This document shows positions 33,369-42,179 of a stretch of DNA of 46,805 nucleotides, piece by piece. This DNA is from Leifsonia sp. ku-ls (GTDB lineage: Bacteria > Actinomycetota > Actinomycetes > Actinomycetales > Microbacteriaceae). The position numbers and the translations under genes were made by a program. Within the stretch, counting starts at the first letter, position 1. Every line of letters begins with the position of its first letter. Under the pieces are notes generated by a model, which saw nothing but the letters and a program-made list of their open reading frames with translations, did not search any database and had not been told where the DNA came from. Location of the stretch: positions 1 through 46,805 of the forward strand of contig QKXI01000020.1 in the NCBI GenBank assembly GCA_003367665.1, in the 5' to 3' direction.

Positions 33369-35291
33369 TCAGGGCTGCACGATCGGGAACCAGAGCGGGA
33401 AGTCGTCCAGCATCCCGAACAGCCGCTCGACCGCCGCCCGGTCGCCGTCGACGCTCACGTCACCCGCTGCCGCCAGTTCGTCCAGCGGGCGGCCGCCGAA
33501 CAGGGCGGCGGCGAGCGCGGCCTTGCCCGAGGAGACCCGGGAGACGGTCCCGTCGAGTGAGGCGTCGCGCGTGTAGACGAGCACGCCGTTGCGCACCTCC
33601 AGCAGGAACACGGCCGGTCCGCCGTCGGCGTCGGTGACCGTCCAGCCGAGGGCGAACGGCTCGTCGCCGGCGCGGTCCGCGTCGAGCGTGATGCCGGCGA
33701 AGTCGAAGATCATCTCCGGCGTCATGGCGGCGAACACGTCCGCGGTCGCCAGGTCGATCTCGCCGAGGTTCCGCACCCCGTTGCGCAGTTCGAGCGCGCC
33801 CATCAGGTACTCGTTGCGCCAGGTCGGGTTCTCGGCCTGGTACCCGAGCTGCTCGAGGGCGTCCGCCTGCAGCAGCGCGGCCGCCCGGTTCCCCGGGTCC
33901 GCGAAGACCACGTGCGTGAGCACCTCGGCGACCCAGCGGTAGTCGCCCGCGTCGAACGCGGCGCGCGCCTTCTCGATCACCGCCTCCGCTCCGCCCATGA
34001 ACGCGACGTACCGCGTCCCGGCCTCGGATGGCGGGTAGGGGTTCAGGTGCGCGGGATGCGAGTCGTACCAGCCGAGGTAGCGCTGGTAGACCGCCTTCGC
34101 GTTGTGGCTGAGCGAGCCGTAGTAGCCGTGGCTGTACCACTCGCGTTCCAGGCCGGCGGGCAGGCGCAGCTGCTCGGCGATCTCCGTCATGGTGAGCCCG
34201 CGGTTCGCCAGCCGGAGCGTCTCGTCGTGGATGAACTTGTACAGGTCGCGCTGGTTCGCCAGGTACTCGCGGATGTCCGCGGTGCCCCAGCGCGGCCAGC
34301 CGTGCTGGCCGACCACGACGTCCGTGTCGTCGCCGAACAGCGCGATGGTCTGGTTGAGCGTCTTCCACCAGGTGGCCGCATCCCGCACCTGGGCGCCGCG
34401 AAGCGTGTACAGGTTGTGCATCAGGTGGTTGGCGTCCTCGGCGACGCAGAGCAGTCGCAGCGTCGGGAAGTGAATGAGGAACTCGGCGGGCGCCTCGGTG
34501 CCCGGAGCCATCTGGAACGTCATCTGCACCCCGTCCACCGTCCGCTTCTCGCCGGTCTCGCGGACGAGGTCGGTCGGCGGCACCAGCGTCGCGCTGCCGC
34601 CGGCGCCGAGGCTGTTGGCGAGCCCGGCATCCACCTGTCCACGCGGTCCCGGCGCGAGCAGCGGGCCGTACATGTAGAGGGCCCGGCGGGTCATCGCCGT
34701 GCCGGCGTAGACGTTCTCCGCCGCGGCCTCGTAGAGGAAGCCCTCCGGCGCGATCACCGGGAAGTCGCCGCCGTGCGCGTCCTCCAGGATGGCGCGTGAG
34801 CCGCTGAAGTGATCGACGTGGCTGTGCGTGTAGACGAGCCCGGTCACGGGGCGGTCGCCGCGGTGCTCGCGGTACAGCGCGAGGGCGGCGCGGGCGGTCT
34901 CCGCGAAGCTGAGCGGGTCGATGACGATGATGCCCGTCTCGCCCTCGACGATGGTGATGTTCGCCAGGTCGATGCCGCGCAGCTGGTAGACGCCCTCGGC
35001 GACCTCGAACAGCCCGTGATGGTTGTTGACCTGCGCGTGCCGCCAGAGGCTCGGGTGGACGGTGTCCGGCGCATCCTCAGAGGCATCGACGAAATCGTGC
35101 GAAGTGACGTCGACGATCGGCGTGCCGTCGGCGCGGCGCACGACCGGGTCCGGGAGGCTGCCGATGAAGCCGCGGGCCGCGTCGTCGTAGTCGCGCCGGT
35201 CAGCGAGCGGGAGGGTCTGGCGCGCGGCACGGTTGGCCGCCCTGGTGTGCTCTGTCGCGTCCTTCGGCGTGGTCTCCTCGGTATCGGACAT
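33369..35291 (-). CDS. Linear primary-alkylsulfatase-like metallo-beta-lactamase enzyme (SdsA1 family)
   Basis: This 640-aa enzyme has the binuclear zinc motif THSHVDHF (H156, H158, D160, H161), a central dimerisation region (GYYGSLSHNAKAVYQRYLGW), and a C-terminal SCP2-like domain that in SdsA1 guides the alkyl chain. It should hydrolyse alkyl sulfates such as dodecyl sulfate to alcohol plus sulfate. Unlike Pseudomonas SdsA1, no signal peptide is seen, so it would work in the cytoplasm and need substrate import. AAGGGGAA precedes the ATG by 6 bases. It stands alone downstream of the clpC terminator. Confidence 0.88.
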   Translation of the reverse strand: MSDTEETTPKDATEHTRAANRAARQTLPLADRRDYDDAARGFIGSLPDPVVRRADGTPIVDVTSHDFVDASEDAPDTVHPSLWRHAQVNNHHGLFEVAEGVYQLRGIDLANITIVEGETGIIVIDPLSFAETARAALALYREHRGDRPVTGLVYTHSHVDHFSGSRAILEDAHGGDFPVIAPEGFLYEAAAENVYAGTAMTRRALYMYGPLLAPGPRGQVDAGLANSLGAGGSATLVPPTDLVRETGEKRTVDGVQMTFQMAPGTEAPAEFLIHFPTLRLLCVAEDANHLMHNLYTLRGAQVRDAATWWKTLNQTIALFGDDTDVVVGQHGWPRWGTADIREYLANQRDLYKFIHDETLRLANRGLTMTEIAEQLRLPAGLEREWYSHGYYGSLSHNAKAVYQRYLGWYDSHPAHLNPYPPSEAGTRYVAFMGGAEAVIEKARAAFDAGDYRWVAEVLTHVVFADPGNRAAALLQADALEQLGYQAENPTWRNEYLMGALELRNGVRNLGEIDLATADVFAAMTPEMIFDFAGITLDADRAGDEPFALGWTVTDADGGPAVFLLEVRNGVLVYTRDASLDGTVSRVSSGKAALAAALFGGRPLDELAAAGDVSVDGDRAAVERLFGMLDDFPLWFPIVQP

Positions 35292-35380
35292 CGTCGTTCC
35301 CCTTCCCCCGCGGCCGCTCCGGCGCGATCTCGCGGCCAGGCTAGCCGGACGACCCGGGTCGCGGGCAGCCCCGGAAACGC

Positions 35381-35420
35381 GGAAACGGCCGGTGCCCGTC
35401 GAGCGGGCACCGGCCGTTCC
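35381..35420 (-). terminator. Terminator of clpC
   Basis: An inverted repeat GGAAACGGCCGGTGCCCG / CGGGCACCGGCCGTTCC pairs over about 17 bp around the loop TCGAG, 14 bases after the clpC stop. Read on the minus strand the second arm ends GCCGTTTCC. Confidence 0.85.
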
Positions 35421-35433
35421 GGTGAGGCGTGCG

Positions 35434-37956
35434 TCAGTCGTTCGCGGCGAGATCCGGGGTCGCCGGGCCGGTGCCGATGGCGGCGGCGGCGTTGATGCCG
35501 GCGCCGATCGGCTCCTTGCGGGCCGTCGTGGTGAACACGAAGTCGCCGTCGGCGAAGTCGACGTGGACGTGGTCGCCCGCGTTCAGCTCGCCGTGCAGGA
35601 TCTTCTCGCTCAGCCGGTCCTCGATCTCGTGCTGGACCGCGCGGCGCAGCGGGCGGGCGCCGAGCGTCGGGTCGAACCCGACCTCGATCAGCCGCTCCTT
35701 GGCCGGGACGGTCAGCTCGATGGTCATGTCGCGGTCGAGCAGGCGGGTCGACAGGCGCTTGATGAACAGGTCGACGATCTGCAGCAGCTCCGGCTTGCTC
35801 AGCTGCGGGAACACGATGATCTCGTCGACACGGTTCAGGAACTCGGGCTTGAAGTTCTTCTTCAGCTCCTCGTACACCTTGCCGCGCATCCGGTCGTAGC
35901 CGGTCTGCGTGTCGCCCTCGATCTGGAACCCGACCGGGCCGCCGGAGATGTCCTTCGTTCCGAGGTTGGTCGTCATGATGATGACGGTGTTCTTGAAGTC
36001 GACCACGCGACCCTGACCGTCGGTCAGACGTCCCTCCTCCAGGATCTGAAGCAGCGAGTTGAAGATGTCCGGGTGCGCCTTCTCGATCTCGTCGAAGAGC
36101 ACGACGCTGAACGGCTTGCGACGGACCTTCTCCGTCAGCTGGCCGCCCTCCTCGAAGCCGACGAACCCGGGAGGGGCGCCGAACAGGCGGGAGACCGTGT
36201 GCTTCTCGCCGTACTCCGACATGTCGAGCGAGATCATGGCCGACTCGTCGTCGAACAGGAACTCGGCGAGCGCCTTCGCCAGCTCGGTCTTCCCGACGCC
36301 GGTGGGGCCGGCGAAGATGAACGAGCCGGAGGGACGCTTCGGGTCCTTCAGGCCGGCGCGGGTGCGGCGGATCGTCCGCGAGAGGGCCGCGATGGCCTCC
36401 TCCTGGCCGATGACGCGCTCGTGCAGCGCCTTCTCCATGTAGACCAGGCGGGCGGACTCCTCCTCGGTGAGCTTGAACACCGGGATGCCGGTCGCCTGGG
36501 CCAGCACCTCGGCGATGAGGCCCTCGTCGACCTCGGCCGTGGTCTTGACCTCGCCGGAGCGCCACTGCTTCTCGAGGCGCAGCCGCTCGCCGAGGAGGTT
36601 CTTCTCCTCGTCGCGCAGGCTCGCGGCCTTCTCGAAGTCCTGGTCCTCGATCGCGGCCTCCTTCTGGGAGCGCACGGCGGCGATCTTGTCGTCGAACTCG
36701 CGCAGCTCCGGCGGTGCCGAGAGGATCGACAGGCGCAGGCGGGCGCCGGCCTCGTCGATCAGGTCGATGGCCTTGTCCGGGAGGAAGCGGTCCTGGATGT
36801 AGCGGTCGGCGAGGTTCGCCGCCGCGACGATCGCGCCGTCGGTGATGGACACCTTGTGGTGCGCCTCGTAGCGGTCGCGCAGGCCCTTCAGGATGTTGAT
36901 CGCGTGGGGCAGCGACGGCTCGGCCACCTGGATGGGCTGGAACCGGCGCTCCAGGGCCGCGTCCTTCTCGAAGTGCTTGCGGTACTCGTCGAGCGTCGTG
37001 GCGCCGATCGTCTGCAGCTCACCGCGGGCGAGGAGCGGCTTGAGGATCGAGGCCGCGTCGATCGCACCCTCAGCGGCGCCCGCGCCGACGAGGGTGTGGA
37101 TCTCGTCGATGAAGGTGATGATGTCGCCGCGGGTGCGGATCTCCTTCGTGACCTTCTTCAGGCGCTCCTCGAAGTCGCCGCGGTAGCGGGAGCCGGCGAT
37201 GAGCGACCCGAGGTCGAGCGTGTAGAGCTGCTTGTCCTTCAGCGTCTCCGGCACGTCGCCGCGGACGATCGCCTGCGCGAGGCCCTCGACGACGGCGGTC
37301 TTGCCGACGCCCGGCTCGCCGATCAGCACCGGGTTGTTCTTGGAGCGGCGCGACAGGATCTGCATGACGCGCTCGATCTCCTTCTCGCGCCCGATCACCG
37401 GGTCGAGCTTGTTGTCGCGCGCGGCCTGGGTGAGGTTGCGGCCGAACTGGTCGAGGATCTGGCTACCGGCCTGCGCGGTGGTCTGATCGTTGCCGCCGAC
37501 CTGGACCTGCTCCTTGCCCTGGTACCCGGAGAGGAGCTGGATGACCTGCTGGCGCACGCGGTTGAGGTCGGCACCCAGCTTCACGAGCACCTGGGCGGCG
37601 ACGCCCTCGCCCTCACGGATGAGGCCGAGCAGGATGTGCTCCGTGCCGATGTAGTTGTGGCCGAGCTGCAGCGCCTCGCGGAGGCTGAGCTCCAGCACCT
37701 TCTTCGCGCGCGGCGTGAACGGGATGTGGCCGGTCGGCTGCTGCTGGCCCTGGCCGATGATGTCCTGGACCTGCTCGCGCACGGCGTCGAGCGAGATGCC
37801 GAGCGACTCGAGGGCCTTGGCGGCGACGCCCTCGCCCTCGTGGATCAGGCCGAGCAGGATGTGCTCCGTCCCGATGTAGTTGTGGTTCAGCATCTTGGCC
37901 TCTTCCTGGGCCAGGACGACGACACGGCGGGCTCGGTCGGTGAATCTCTCGAACAT
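35434..37956 (-). CDS. clpC: ATP-dependent Clp protease ATP-binding subunit ClpC
   Basis: This 840-aa AAA+ unfoldase feeds proteins to ClpP. Two N-terminal Clp repeats (residues about 5-75 and 80-145, each with [13 protein letters not shown]), first ATPase with GEPGVGKT (213-220), a middle coiled-coil with UVR motif ([20 protein letters not shown]), second ATPase with GPTGVGKT, and the Clp D2-small domain. GAGGAG precedes the ATG at 37956 by 5 bases. The frame is open far upstream, but the homology starts at [11 protein letters not shown] strong hairpin ends the transcript. No clear CtsR, HspR or ClgR site was identified upstream. Confidence 0.96.
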   Translation of the reverse strand: MFERFTDRARRVVVLAQEEAKMLNHNYIGTEHILLGLIHEGEGVAAKALESLGISLDAVREQVQDIIGQGQQQPTGHIPFTPRAKKVLELSLREALQLGHNYIGTEHILLGLIREGEGVAAQVLVKLGADLNRVRQQVIQLLSGYQGKEQVQVGGNDQTTAQAGSQILDQFGRNLTQAARDNKLDPVIGREKEIERVMQILSRRSKNNPVLIGEPGVGKTAVVEGLAQAIVRGDVPETLKDKQLYTLDLGSLIAGSRYRGDFEERLKKVTKEIRTRGDIITFIDEIHTLVGAGAAEGAIDAASILKPLLARGELQTIGATTLDEYRKHFEKDAALERRFQPIQVAEPSLPHAINILKGLRDRYEAHHKVSITDGAIVAAANLADRYIQDRFLPDKAIDLIDEAGARLRLSILSAPPELREFDDKIAAVRSQKEAAIEDQDFEKAASLRDEEKNLLGERLRLEKQWRSGEVKTTAEVDEGLIAEVLAQATGIPVFKLTEEESARLVYMEKALHERVIGQEEAIAALSRTIRRTRAGLKDPKRPSGSFIFAGPTGVGKTELAKALAEFLFDDESAMISLDMSEYGEKHTVSRLFGAPPGFVGFEEGGQLTEKVRRKPFSVVLFDEIEKAHPDIFNSLLQILEEGRLTDGQGRVVDFKNTVIIMTTNLGTKDISGGPVGFQIEGDTQTGYDRMRGKVYEELKKNFKPEFLNRVDEIIVFPQLSKPELLQIVDLFIKRLSTRLLDRDMTIELTVPAKERLIEVGFDPTLGARPLRRAVQHEIEDRLSEKILHGELNAGDHVHVDFADGDFVFTTTARKEPIGAGINAAAAIGTGPATPDLAAND

Positions 37957-38087
37957 GTCTACTCCTCGTTCGACACCGTTGCAGGTTCGGCGTCGATACA
38001 AAGAGAGTAACCACCGGTCCCCCCGTCCCGCGGCCCTGTTCGCCCTGGGCGTGACGGGTCTCAGGCGACGCCAGGCTTGGGCGGAGT

Positions 38088-38510
38088 TCAGCCCTGGCGG
38101 GCGGGAAGCGTCAGGGTCTGATCGGGCAGTTCGACGCTCACCTCTGCCGTCTTCGAGGTGCCGTCGGGGGTGGCGAACACGGTCGTGTGCGGCATGTAGT
38201 CGTGGGTGCAGATGCCGCCGGGCGCTGGGGCGAGCGTCGCGGCGATCTTCGTCGCGCTCGACGAGCGGATGTGGTCGACCTTCGGCGGGCAGGTGGACGA
38301 CCCGTAGAGCACGATCGCGATGCGGGCGCCGTCCTCCATCCAGACGGCCCACGAGGAGCCGCCGGCGCTGCTGGCCGGCGCCTCGACACCCTTCGGCTCG
38401 CCCGCGTAGTCCTCCACGGGACGGCCAGGGGCCGACGTGCATCCGGCGAGCGCGGCGACGACGGAGAGCGCCGCCACGGCGGGCAGGAGGCGGGCGCGGG
38501 TCGAGGGCAC
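38088..38510 (-). CDS. Small secreted lipoprotein of unknown function
   Basis: This 140-aa protein has the signal MPSTRARLLPAVAALSVVAA then LAGC (lipidated Cys24). The mature part has a Cys pair (STCPP, GGICTHDY) and beta-rich segments ending TAEVSVELPDQTLTLPARQ. The GTG at 38510 lies 6 bases after TAGAAT, so it is probably leaderless. It diverges from the pirin gene, and the 55-base region between holds two face-away -10 elements. No domain recognised. Confidence 0.7.
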   Translation of the reverse strand: MPSTRARLLPAVAALSVVAALAGCTSAPGRPVEDYAGEPKGVEAPASSAGGSSWAVWMEDGARIAIVLYGSSTCPPKVDHIRSSSATKIAATLAPAPGGICTHDYMPHTTVFATPDGTSKTAEVSVELPDQTLTLPARQG

Positions 38511-38516
38511 GCGCCC

Positions 38517-38559
38517 ATTCTAGGAGGGCGGTTCTGTGAGCGCCGTGCGCGCCTAGGAT
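38517..38559. promoter_or_regulatory. Divergent leaderless promoters (lipoprotein and pirin)
   Basis: TAGAAT (minus strand, 38522-38517) is 6 bases from the lipoprotein GTG at 38510; TAGGAT (plus strand, 38554-38559) is 6 bases from the pirin ATG at 38566. Neither gene has a ribosome binding site. The -35 regions of the two promoters overlap in the 31 bases between them. Confidence 0.6.
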
Positions 38560-38565
38560 GCCGCT

Positions 38566-39540
38566 ATGAGCAACCTGGAACGGGATCCGGCCGAGGTCGT
38601 GGCGGGCGCCGCCGTGCTCGACGACGCCGGCGTCGAGTTGCTGGAGCCGCGGGACGTCCCGCTCGGCGGCCCACGGGCGATGACCGTCCGGCGCACGCTG
38701 CCGCAGCGCCGCCGCTCGCTCATCGGCGGCTGGTGCTTCATCGACCATTACGGTCCGGATGACGTCGCCGCCACCGGCGGGATGCGCGTCCCGCCGCACC
38801 CGCACACCGGCCTGCAGACGGTCAGCTGGCTGTTCGAGGGCGAGATCGATCACCGCGACAGCGTCGGCAGCCACGCGCTCGTGCGCCCTGGCGAACTCAA
38901 CCTGATGACGGCCGGCCGCGGGATCAGCCACTCGGAGGTGTCGACGCCCGGCACCCGCCGGCTGCACGGCGTCCAGCTCTGGGTGGCGCTCCCCTCGGCG
39001 TCTCGGGATGTCGCCCCGTTCTTCGAGCACCACGCCCCGGTGGCCGGCCGCCTGGGCGCCGCGACGGTGCGCACCTTCGTCGGATCGCTGGCCGGCAGCG
39101 GCACGACAGCCACCGTGTTCTCCCCGCTGGTGGGCGCCGAGCTGCTGGTGCCGGGCGAGGAGACCGTGGAGGTGCCGCTCGACGCGTCGTTCGAGCACGG
39201 CATCCTGGTCGACACGGGCGAGGTGGCGGTGGACGGCTTGTCCGTCCCGGTGTCGCACCTCGCATACCTGTCGCCCGGCCGTGGAAGCGTCACCGTGGCC
39301 GCCGCGACGCCGACGCGCGTCGTGCTGCTCGGCGGCGAGCCCCTCGGCGAGCAGATCGTGATGTGGTGGAACTTCATCGGCCGCAGCCATGACGAGGTCG
39401 TCGCCTTCCGGGCCGACTGGCAGGACGAGGTCATCGCGGGCGCCGAGCCGCACGGCCGCTTCGGCACCGTCGAGGGCTACGAGGGCGCTCCGCTCCCCGC
39501 TCCCGAACTCCCGACGGTCCGGCTGCGCCCACGCGGCTGA
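38566..39540 (+). CDS. Pirin-family protein
   Basis: This 324-aa bicupin has the pirin metal site HPHTGLQT (His residues near 79 and 81), with the further ligands in ISHSE. The C-terminal cupin ends VMWWNFIGRSHDEV, a strong family signature. Pirins bind iron; several oxidise quercetin and others modulate regulators. The physiological role here is unknown. Leaderless start from TAGGAT. Confidence 0.9.
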   Translation: MSNLERDPAEVVAGAAVLDDAGVELLEPRDVPLGGPRAMTVRRTLPQRRRSLIGGWCFIDHYGPDDVAATGGMRVPPHPHTGLQTVSWLFEGEIDHRDSVGSHALVRPGELNLMTAGRGISHSEVSTPGTRRLHGVQLWVALPSASRDVAPFFEHHAPVAGRLGAATVRTFVGSLAGSGTTATVFSPLVGAELLVPGEETVEVPLDASFEHGILVDTGEVAVDGLSVPVSHLAYLSPGRGSVTVAAATPTRVVLLGGEPLGEQIVMWWNFIGRSHDEVVAFRADWQDEVIAGAEPHGRFGTVEGYEGAPLPAPELPTVRLRPRG

Positions 39541-39643
39541 GTCGATCACCGGGTCTTCGTCCACAGGCCGCGCTCTCTCGCGGGTTCTCCACAGATCTCC
39601 CGCCGCGCTCTTCCGCACCTCCCGCCGGGCCACAATGGACCCA

Positions 39644-39686
39644 TGCATGCAATTCCATTGCTTTCGCATGCACCCACCCGTACACT
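39644..39686 (+). promoter_or_regulatory. Toxin-antitoxin promoter and operator
   Basis: TTGCTT (39658-39663) and TACACT (39681-39686) are spaced by 17 bases, and the ATG at 39694 follows 7 bases later. The palindrome GCAATTCCATTGC (39649-39661) overlaps the -35, flanked by GCATGC at 39645-39650 and 39666-39671. This is the layout expected for autorepression by the antitoxin complex. Confidence 0.6.
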
Positions 39687-39693
39687 CGATCAC

Positions 39694-39981
39694 ATGGGAG
39701 TCACCGTGCAAGTCAGAGATCTGGATCCGGCGGTCAACGACCGACTGAAGGGAGCGGCGGCGGCCAAAGGCCTGTCGTACTCCGAGTACCTGCGACGCGA
39801 GTTGACGCGTATCGCCGAGAGGCTGCGCATCGACGAGCGATGGAGAGAGGTGTCGGCAGAAGCTCGCTCTCGGGCGGAGCTGCCGAGCGCGCCGGTCGAG
39901 CCGGTCGAGCCGTGGCGCCCCTTGGGAATGACGACCGAGGAGATCGTCGCCTCCGTCCGCGAAGACCGCGACAGCCGATGA
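39694..39981 (+). CDS. vapB: FitA/VapB-type ribbon-helix-helix antitoxin
   Basis: This 95-aa protein starts MGVTVQVRDLDPAVNDRLKG; residues 3-45 form a ribbon-helix-helix DNA-binding fold (beta strand TVQVRDL, then SYSEYLRRELTRIAE). The acidic C-terminus (EEIVASVREDRDSR) would wrap the toxin. The ATG at 39694 fits a leaderless start after TACACT; the GTG at 39706 with GGGAG upstream is an alternative, and the ATG at 39643 would lie inside the operator. It overlaps the toxin gene by four bases (ATGA). Confidence 0.85.
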   Translation: MGVTVQVRDLDPAVNDRLKGAAAAKGLSYSEYLRRELTRIAERLRIDERWREVSAEARSRAELPSAPVEPVEPWRPLGMTTEEIVASVREDRDSR

Positions 39982-40391
39982 AATCCGCCGTCGTCGACTG
40001 CAGCGCCGTGGTCCGCCTCTTGGAGACCCACGGCCCTGCTGTCTTTCGCGAGCACCCGGAACTCGAGGAGTGCATCCTCGTGGCGCCGCATCTGCTCGAT
40101 CCCGAGTTCCTCAGCACCATGCGGCGACATGCCATGCGCCACCGCGACCGCCCCGCCGTTCACGAGCGATTCATCCTCGCGTTCCAAGCGCTCGACATCA
40201 TGCGCATGGAGCACGGGCCGCTCTGGGAGTACGCCTGGCGCTGGCGAGAGAATCTCAGCGCCTACGACGCCATGTATGTGGCGCTTGCGCACGTGCTGGA
40301 GGTTCCGCTCCTCACGGCCGACGAACGGCTGGCCACCGCGGCGCACGGCCTGTGCGAGGTGCGTCGTGTCCACGAACTCGCGGCGGCGTGA
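39978..40391 (+). CDS. vapC: PIN-domain toxin (VapC family)
   Basis: This 137-aa PIN-domain ribonuclease has the acidic residues D7 (VVDCSA), E43 (DPEF), D97 (SAYDAMYVALA) and D115 (LLTADERL), all intact. VapC toxins cleave tRNA or rRNA when not bound by antitoxin; the target here is unknown. The start is coupled to the antitoxin by an ATGA overlap. It converges on the cardiolipin synthase gene with a 33-base gap. Confidence 0.88.
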   Translation: MKSAVVDCSAVVRLLETHGPAVFREHPELEECILVAPHLLDPEFLSTMRRHAMRHRDRPAVHERFILAFQALDIMRMEHGPLWEYAWRWRENLSAYDAMYVALAHVLEVPLLTADERLATAAHGLCEVRRVHELAAA

Positions 40392-40424
40392 GGCGTCATG
40401 GCCGGGGCAGAGGCGGGTGCGACC

Positions 40425-41888
40425 CTACTGCAGGGCGGACGTGAGGCGCGCGAGATTGTCGAGCACGGTGGAGCGCAGGGGCTGCTTCATCCACTCCTCG
40501 AGTGTGAGTTCGCGGCTGTCGCGGCGGTAGCCGTCCTCCACCTTGCGCATCTCCTCGACGAACGAGCGACCGCGCACCATGAGGGAGACCTCCATGTTGA
40601 GCTGGAACGAGCGCATGTCCATGTTGCTCGACCCGATGACGGCCACATCGTTGTCGATCGTGAAGTGCTTGGCGTGCAGGATGTACGGCGCCTTGTACAT
40701 CCAAATCCGCACGCCCGCGCGCAACAGCGCCTCGTAGTACGACCGCTGTGCGTGGTACACGAGCGCCTGGTCGCCGATCTCGGAGACGAACAGGTCGACC
40801 GAGATGCCGCGCTGCACGGCCGACGTGATCGCCATGAGCATGGCGTCGTCCGGCACGAAGTAGGGCGAGGTGATGACGATGCGCTCCTGCGCGTAGTACA
40901 GCAGCGCGAGAAACAGCCGCAGGTTGTTCTCGCCCGCGAACCCGGGGCCCGACGGCACGACCTGGGCGTCCAGCTCGTCCGGGTCGATCTCGTCGGTGAT
41001 CGGCTCGCTCTCGCGCTGCAGCAGCTCGTCGGTCTCGCTGTACCAGTCGGTGATGAAGATCGCGTTGAGGCCGGCGACGATCGGGCCCTCGAGGCGCACG
41101 ATGAGCTCCTTCCATTTGAGCCCGCGCCGGAGGTTCGACTTCTTGTTGTAGCTGCGGTCGATGATGTTCTGCGACCCCATGAACGCCACGCGGCCGTCGA
41201 CGATCAGCAGCTTGCGGTGGTTGCGCAGGTCGGGCCGCTGGTACTTGCCCTTGAGCGGCTGCACCGGCAGCATCAGCTGCCACTTCGCGCCCATCGCGGT
41301 GAGTCGTCTCGTGGTGCGCTTGTAGTCGGGAGTGCGCAGCGACGCGATGTGGTCGAGCAGCACCCGCACGGTCACCCCGCGCTTCACCGCGTCCTCGAGC
41401 GCGTCGAAGAAGGGGCCGGTCGTCCTGTCCAGCGACAGGATGTAGAACTCGACGTGCACGTAGCGCTTGGCCTTGCGGATCTCCTCGGCCATCGCGTTCA
41501 GCGAGCCCTCGTAGTCCCCGTTGAGCGTCGCCCGGTTGCCACCGACGAGCGGCATGGCGCCGAGCTTGCGATTGAGCTCCACCACGCCCTCCAGCCACGG
41601 CGGCCAGGGGTGGTCGCGCCGCACACGCTCGATGCCCTCCGTGCTGTCGATGATGAAGCGGTTGATCTCCTCCTGCTTCTGCCTCCGCCGCTTCGGGAGC
41701 TTGTAGCTGCCGATGAGCAGGAAGAACAGGATGCCGAGGTACGGGATGAGGAAGATGGCCAGCAGCCACGCGGTCGCCGACGTCGGCTTGCGGTTGCGCG
41801 GCACGATGATGATCGCCAACACACGGATGACGAAGTCGACGAGCAGAGCGAGCCAGATGGAGACCGAGACCCAGAATCCCGTCTCCAT
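40425..41888 (-). CDS. cls: Cardiolipin synthase (phospholipase D family)
   Basis: This 487-aa membrane enzyme joins two phosphatidylglycerols, or a related pair of lipids, to cardiolipin. Two N-terminal spans (about residues 5-25 and 38-60) precede two HKD motifs: NHRKLLIVDG and LHAKHFTIDN, each with the following GSQN/GSSN. The ATG at 41888 has GGAGGG 8 bases upstream; the in-frame GTG at 41894 is only two bases from that site. Bacterial Cls of standard length. Confidence 0.93.
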   Translation of the reverse strand: METGFWVSVSIWLALLVDFVIRVLAIIIVPRNRKPTSATAWLLAIFLIPYLGILFFLLIGSYKLPKRRRQKQEEINRFIIDSTEGIERVRRDHPWPPWLEGVVELNRKLGAMPLVGGNRATLNGDYEGSLNAMAEEIRKAKRYVHVEFYILSLDRTTGPFFDALEDAVKRGVTVRVLLDHIASLRTPDYKRTTRRLTAMGAKWQLMLPVQPLKGKYQRPDLRNHRKLLIVDGRVAFMGSQNIIDRSYNKKSNLRRGLKWKELIVRLEGPIVAGLNAIFITDWYSETDELLQRESEPITDEIDPDELDAQVVPSGPGFAGENNLRLFLALLYYAQERIVITSPYFVPDDAMLMAITSAVQRGISVDLFVSEIGDQALVYHAQRSYYEALLRAGVRIWMYKAPYILHAKHFTIDNDVAVIGSSNMDMRSFQLNMEVSLMVRGRSFVEEMRKVEDGYRRDSRELTLEEWMKQPLRSTVLDNLARLTSALQ

Positions 41889-41972
41889 GCACACGTCCCT
41901 CCGGCGAAGTCAGAGGGACGCGGACGCGTCCCCAGAGCTACCGTATCGGCTGCGCACGACGCGCGGCAGACA

Positions 41973-42146
41973 TCACGGCTTGGGAGCAAGACCGCGCCGG
42001 GCGCGCTCCTGCGCCTCCAGCCGGTTGTATGCCTTCCGCTCGTTGCGGTCGGCGCGCACGATGAAGCGCATGATCGCCCAGAACAGCAGGCCGACCAGGA
42101 CGGTCGGGGCGAGCGCCCAGACGATGCCACCGAGGATGTCGTTCAT
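41973..42146 (-). CDS. 57-aa single-span membrane protein between lysS and cls
   Basis: The frame reads MNDILGGIVWALAPTVLVGL, continues through LFWAIMRFIVRADRNERKAY and ends at APKP. One membrane span (about residues 8-30) is followed by a highly charged helix rich in Arg, Glu and Lys. It lies in a gap with no other gene, has a GGCGGGAC stretch just before the ATG, and sits 33 bases after the lysS stop on the same strand, so it could be cotranscribed with lysS. Function unknown; the composition is strongly protein-like. Confidence 0.75.
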   Translation of the reverse strand: MNDILGGIVWALAPTVLVGLLFWAIMRFIVRADRNERKAYNRLEAQERARRGLAPKP

Positions 42147-42179
42147 GTCCCGCCCATCGTAGCGTCGCGGCCTGGGAGC

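Noticed and set aside
37957-38087. A CtsR, HspR or ClgR operator upstream of clpC
   Set aside because: No sequence close to the known consensus repeats could be recognised in the 131-base region, so no site is claimed.
37957-39711. An N-terminal extension of about 585 residues to ClpC in the same frame
   Set aside because: ClpC homology begins exactly at [10 protein letters not shown] with GAGGAG before that ATG; the extension runs through two other genes in the wrong frame.
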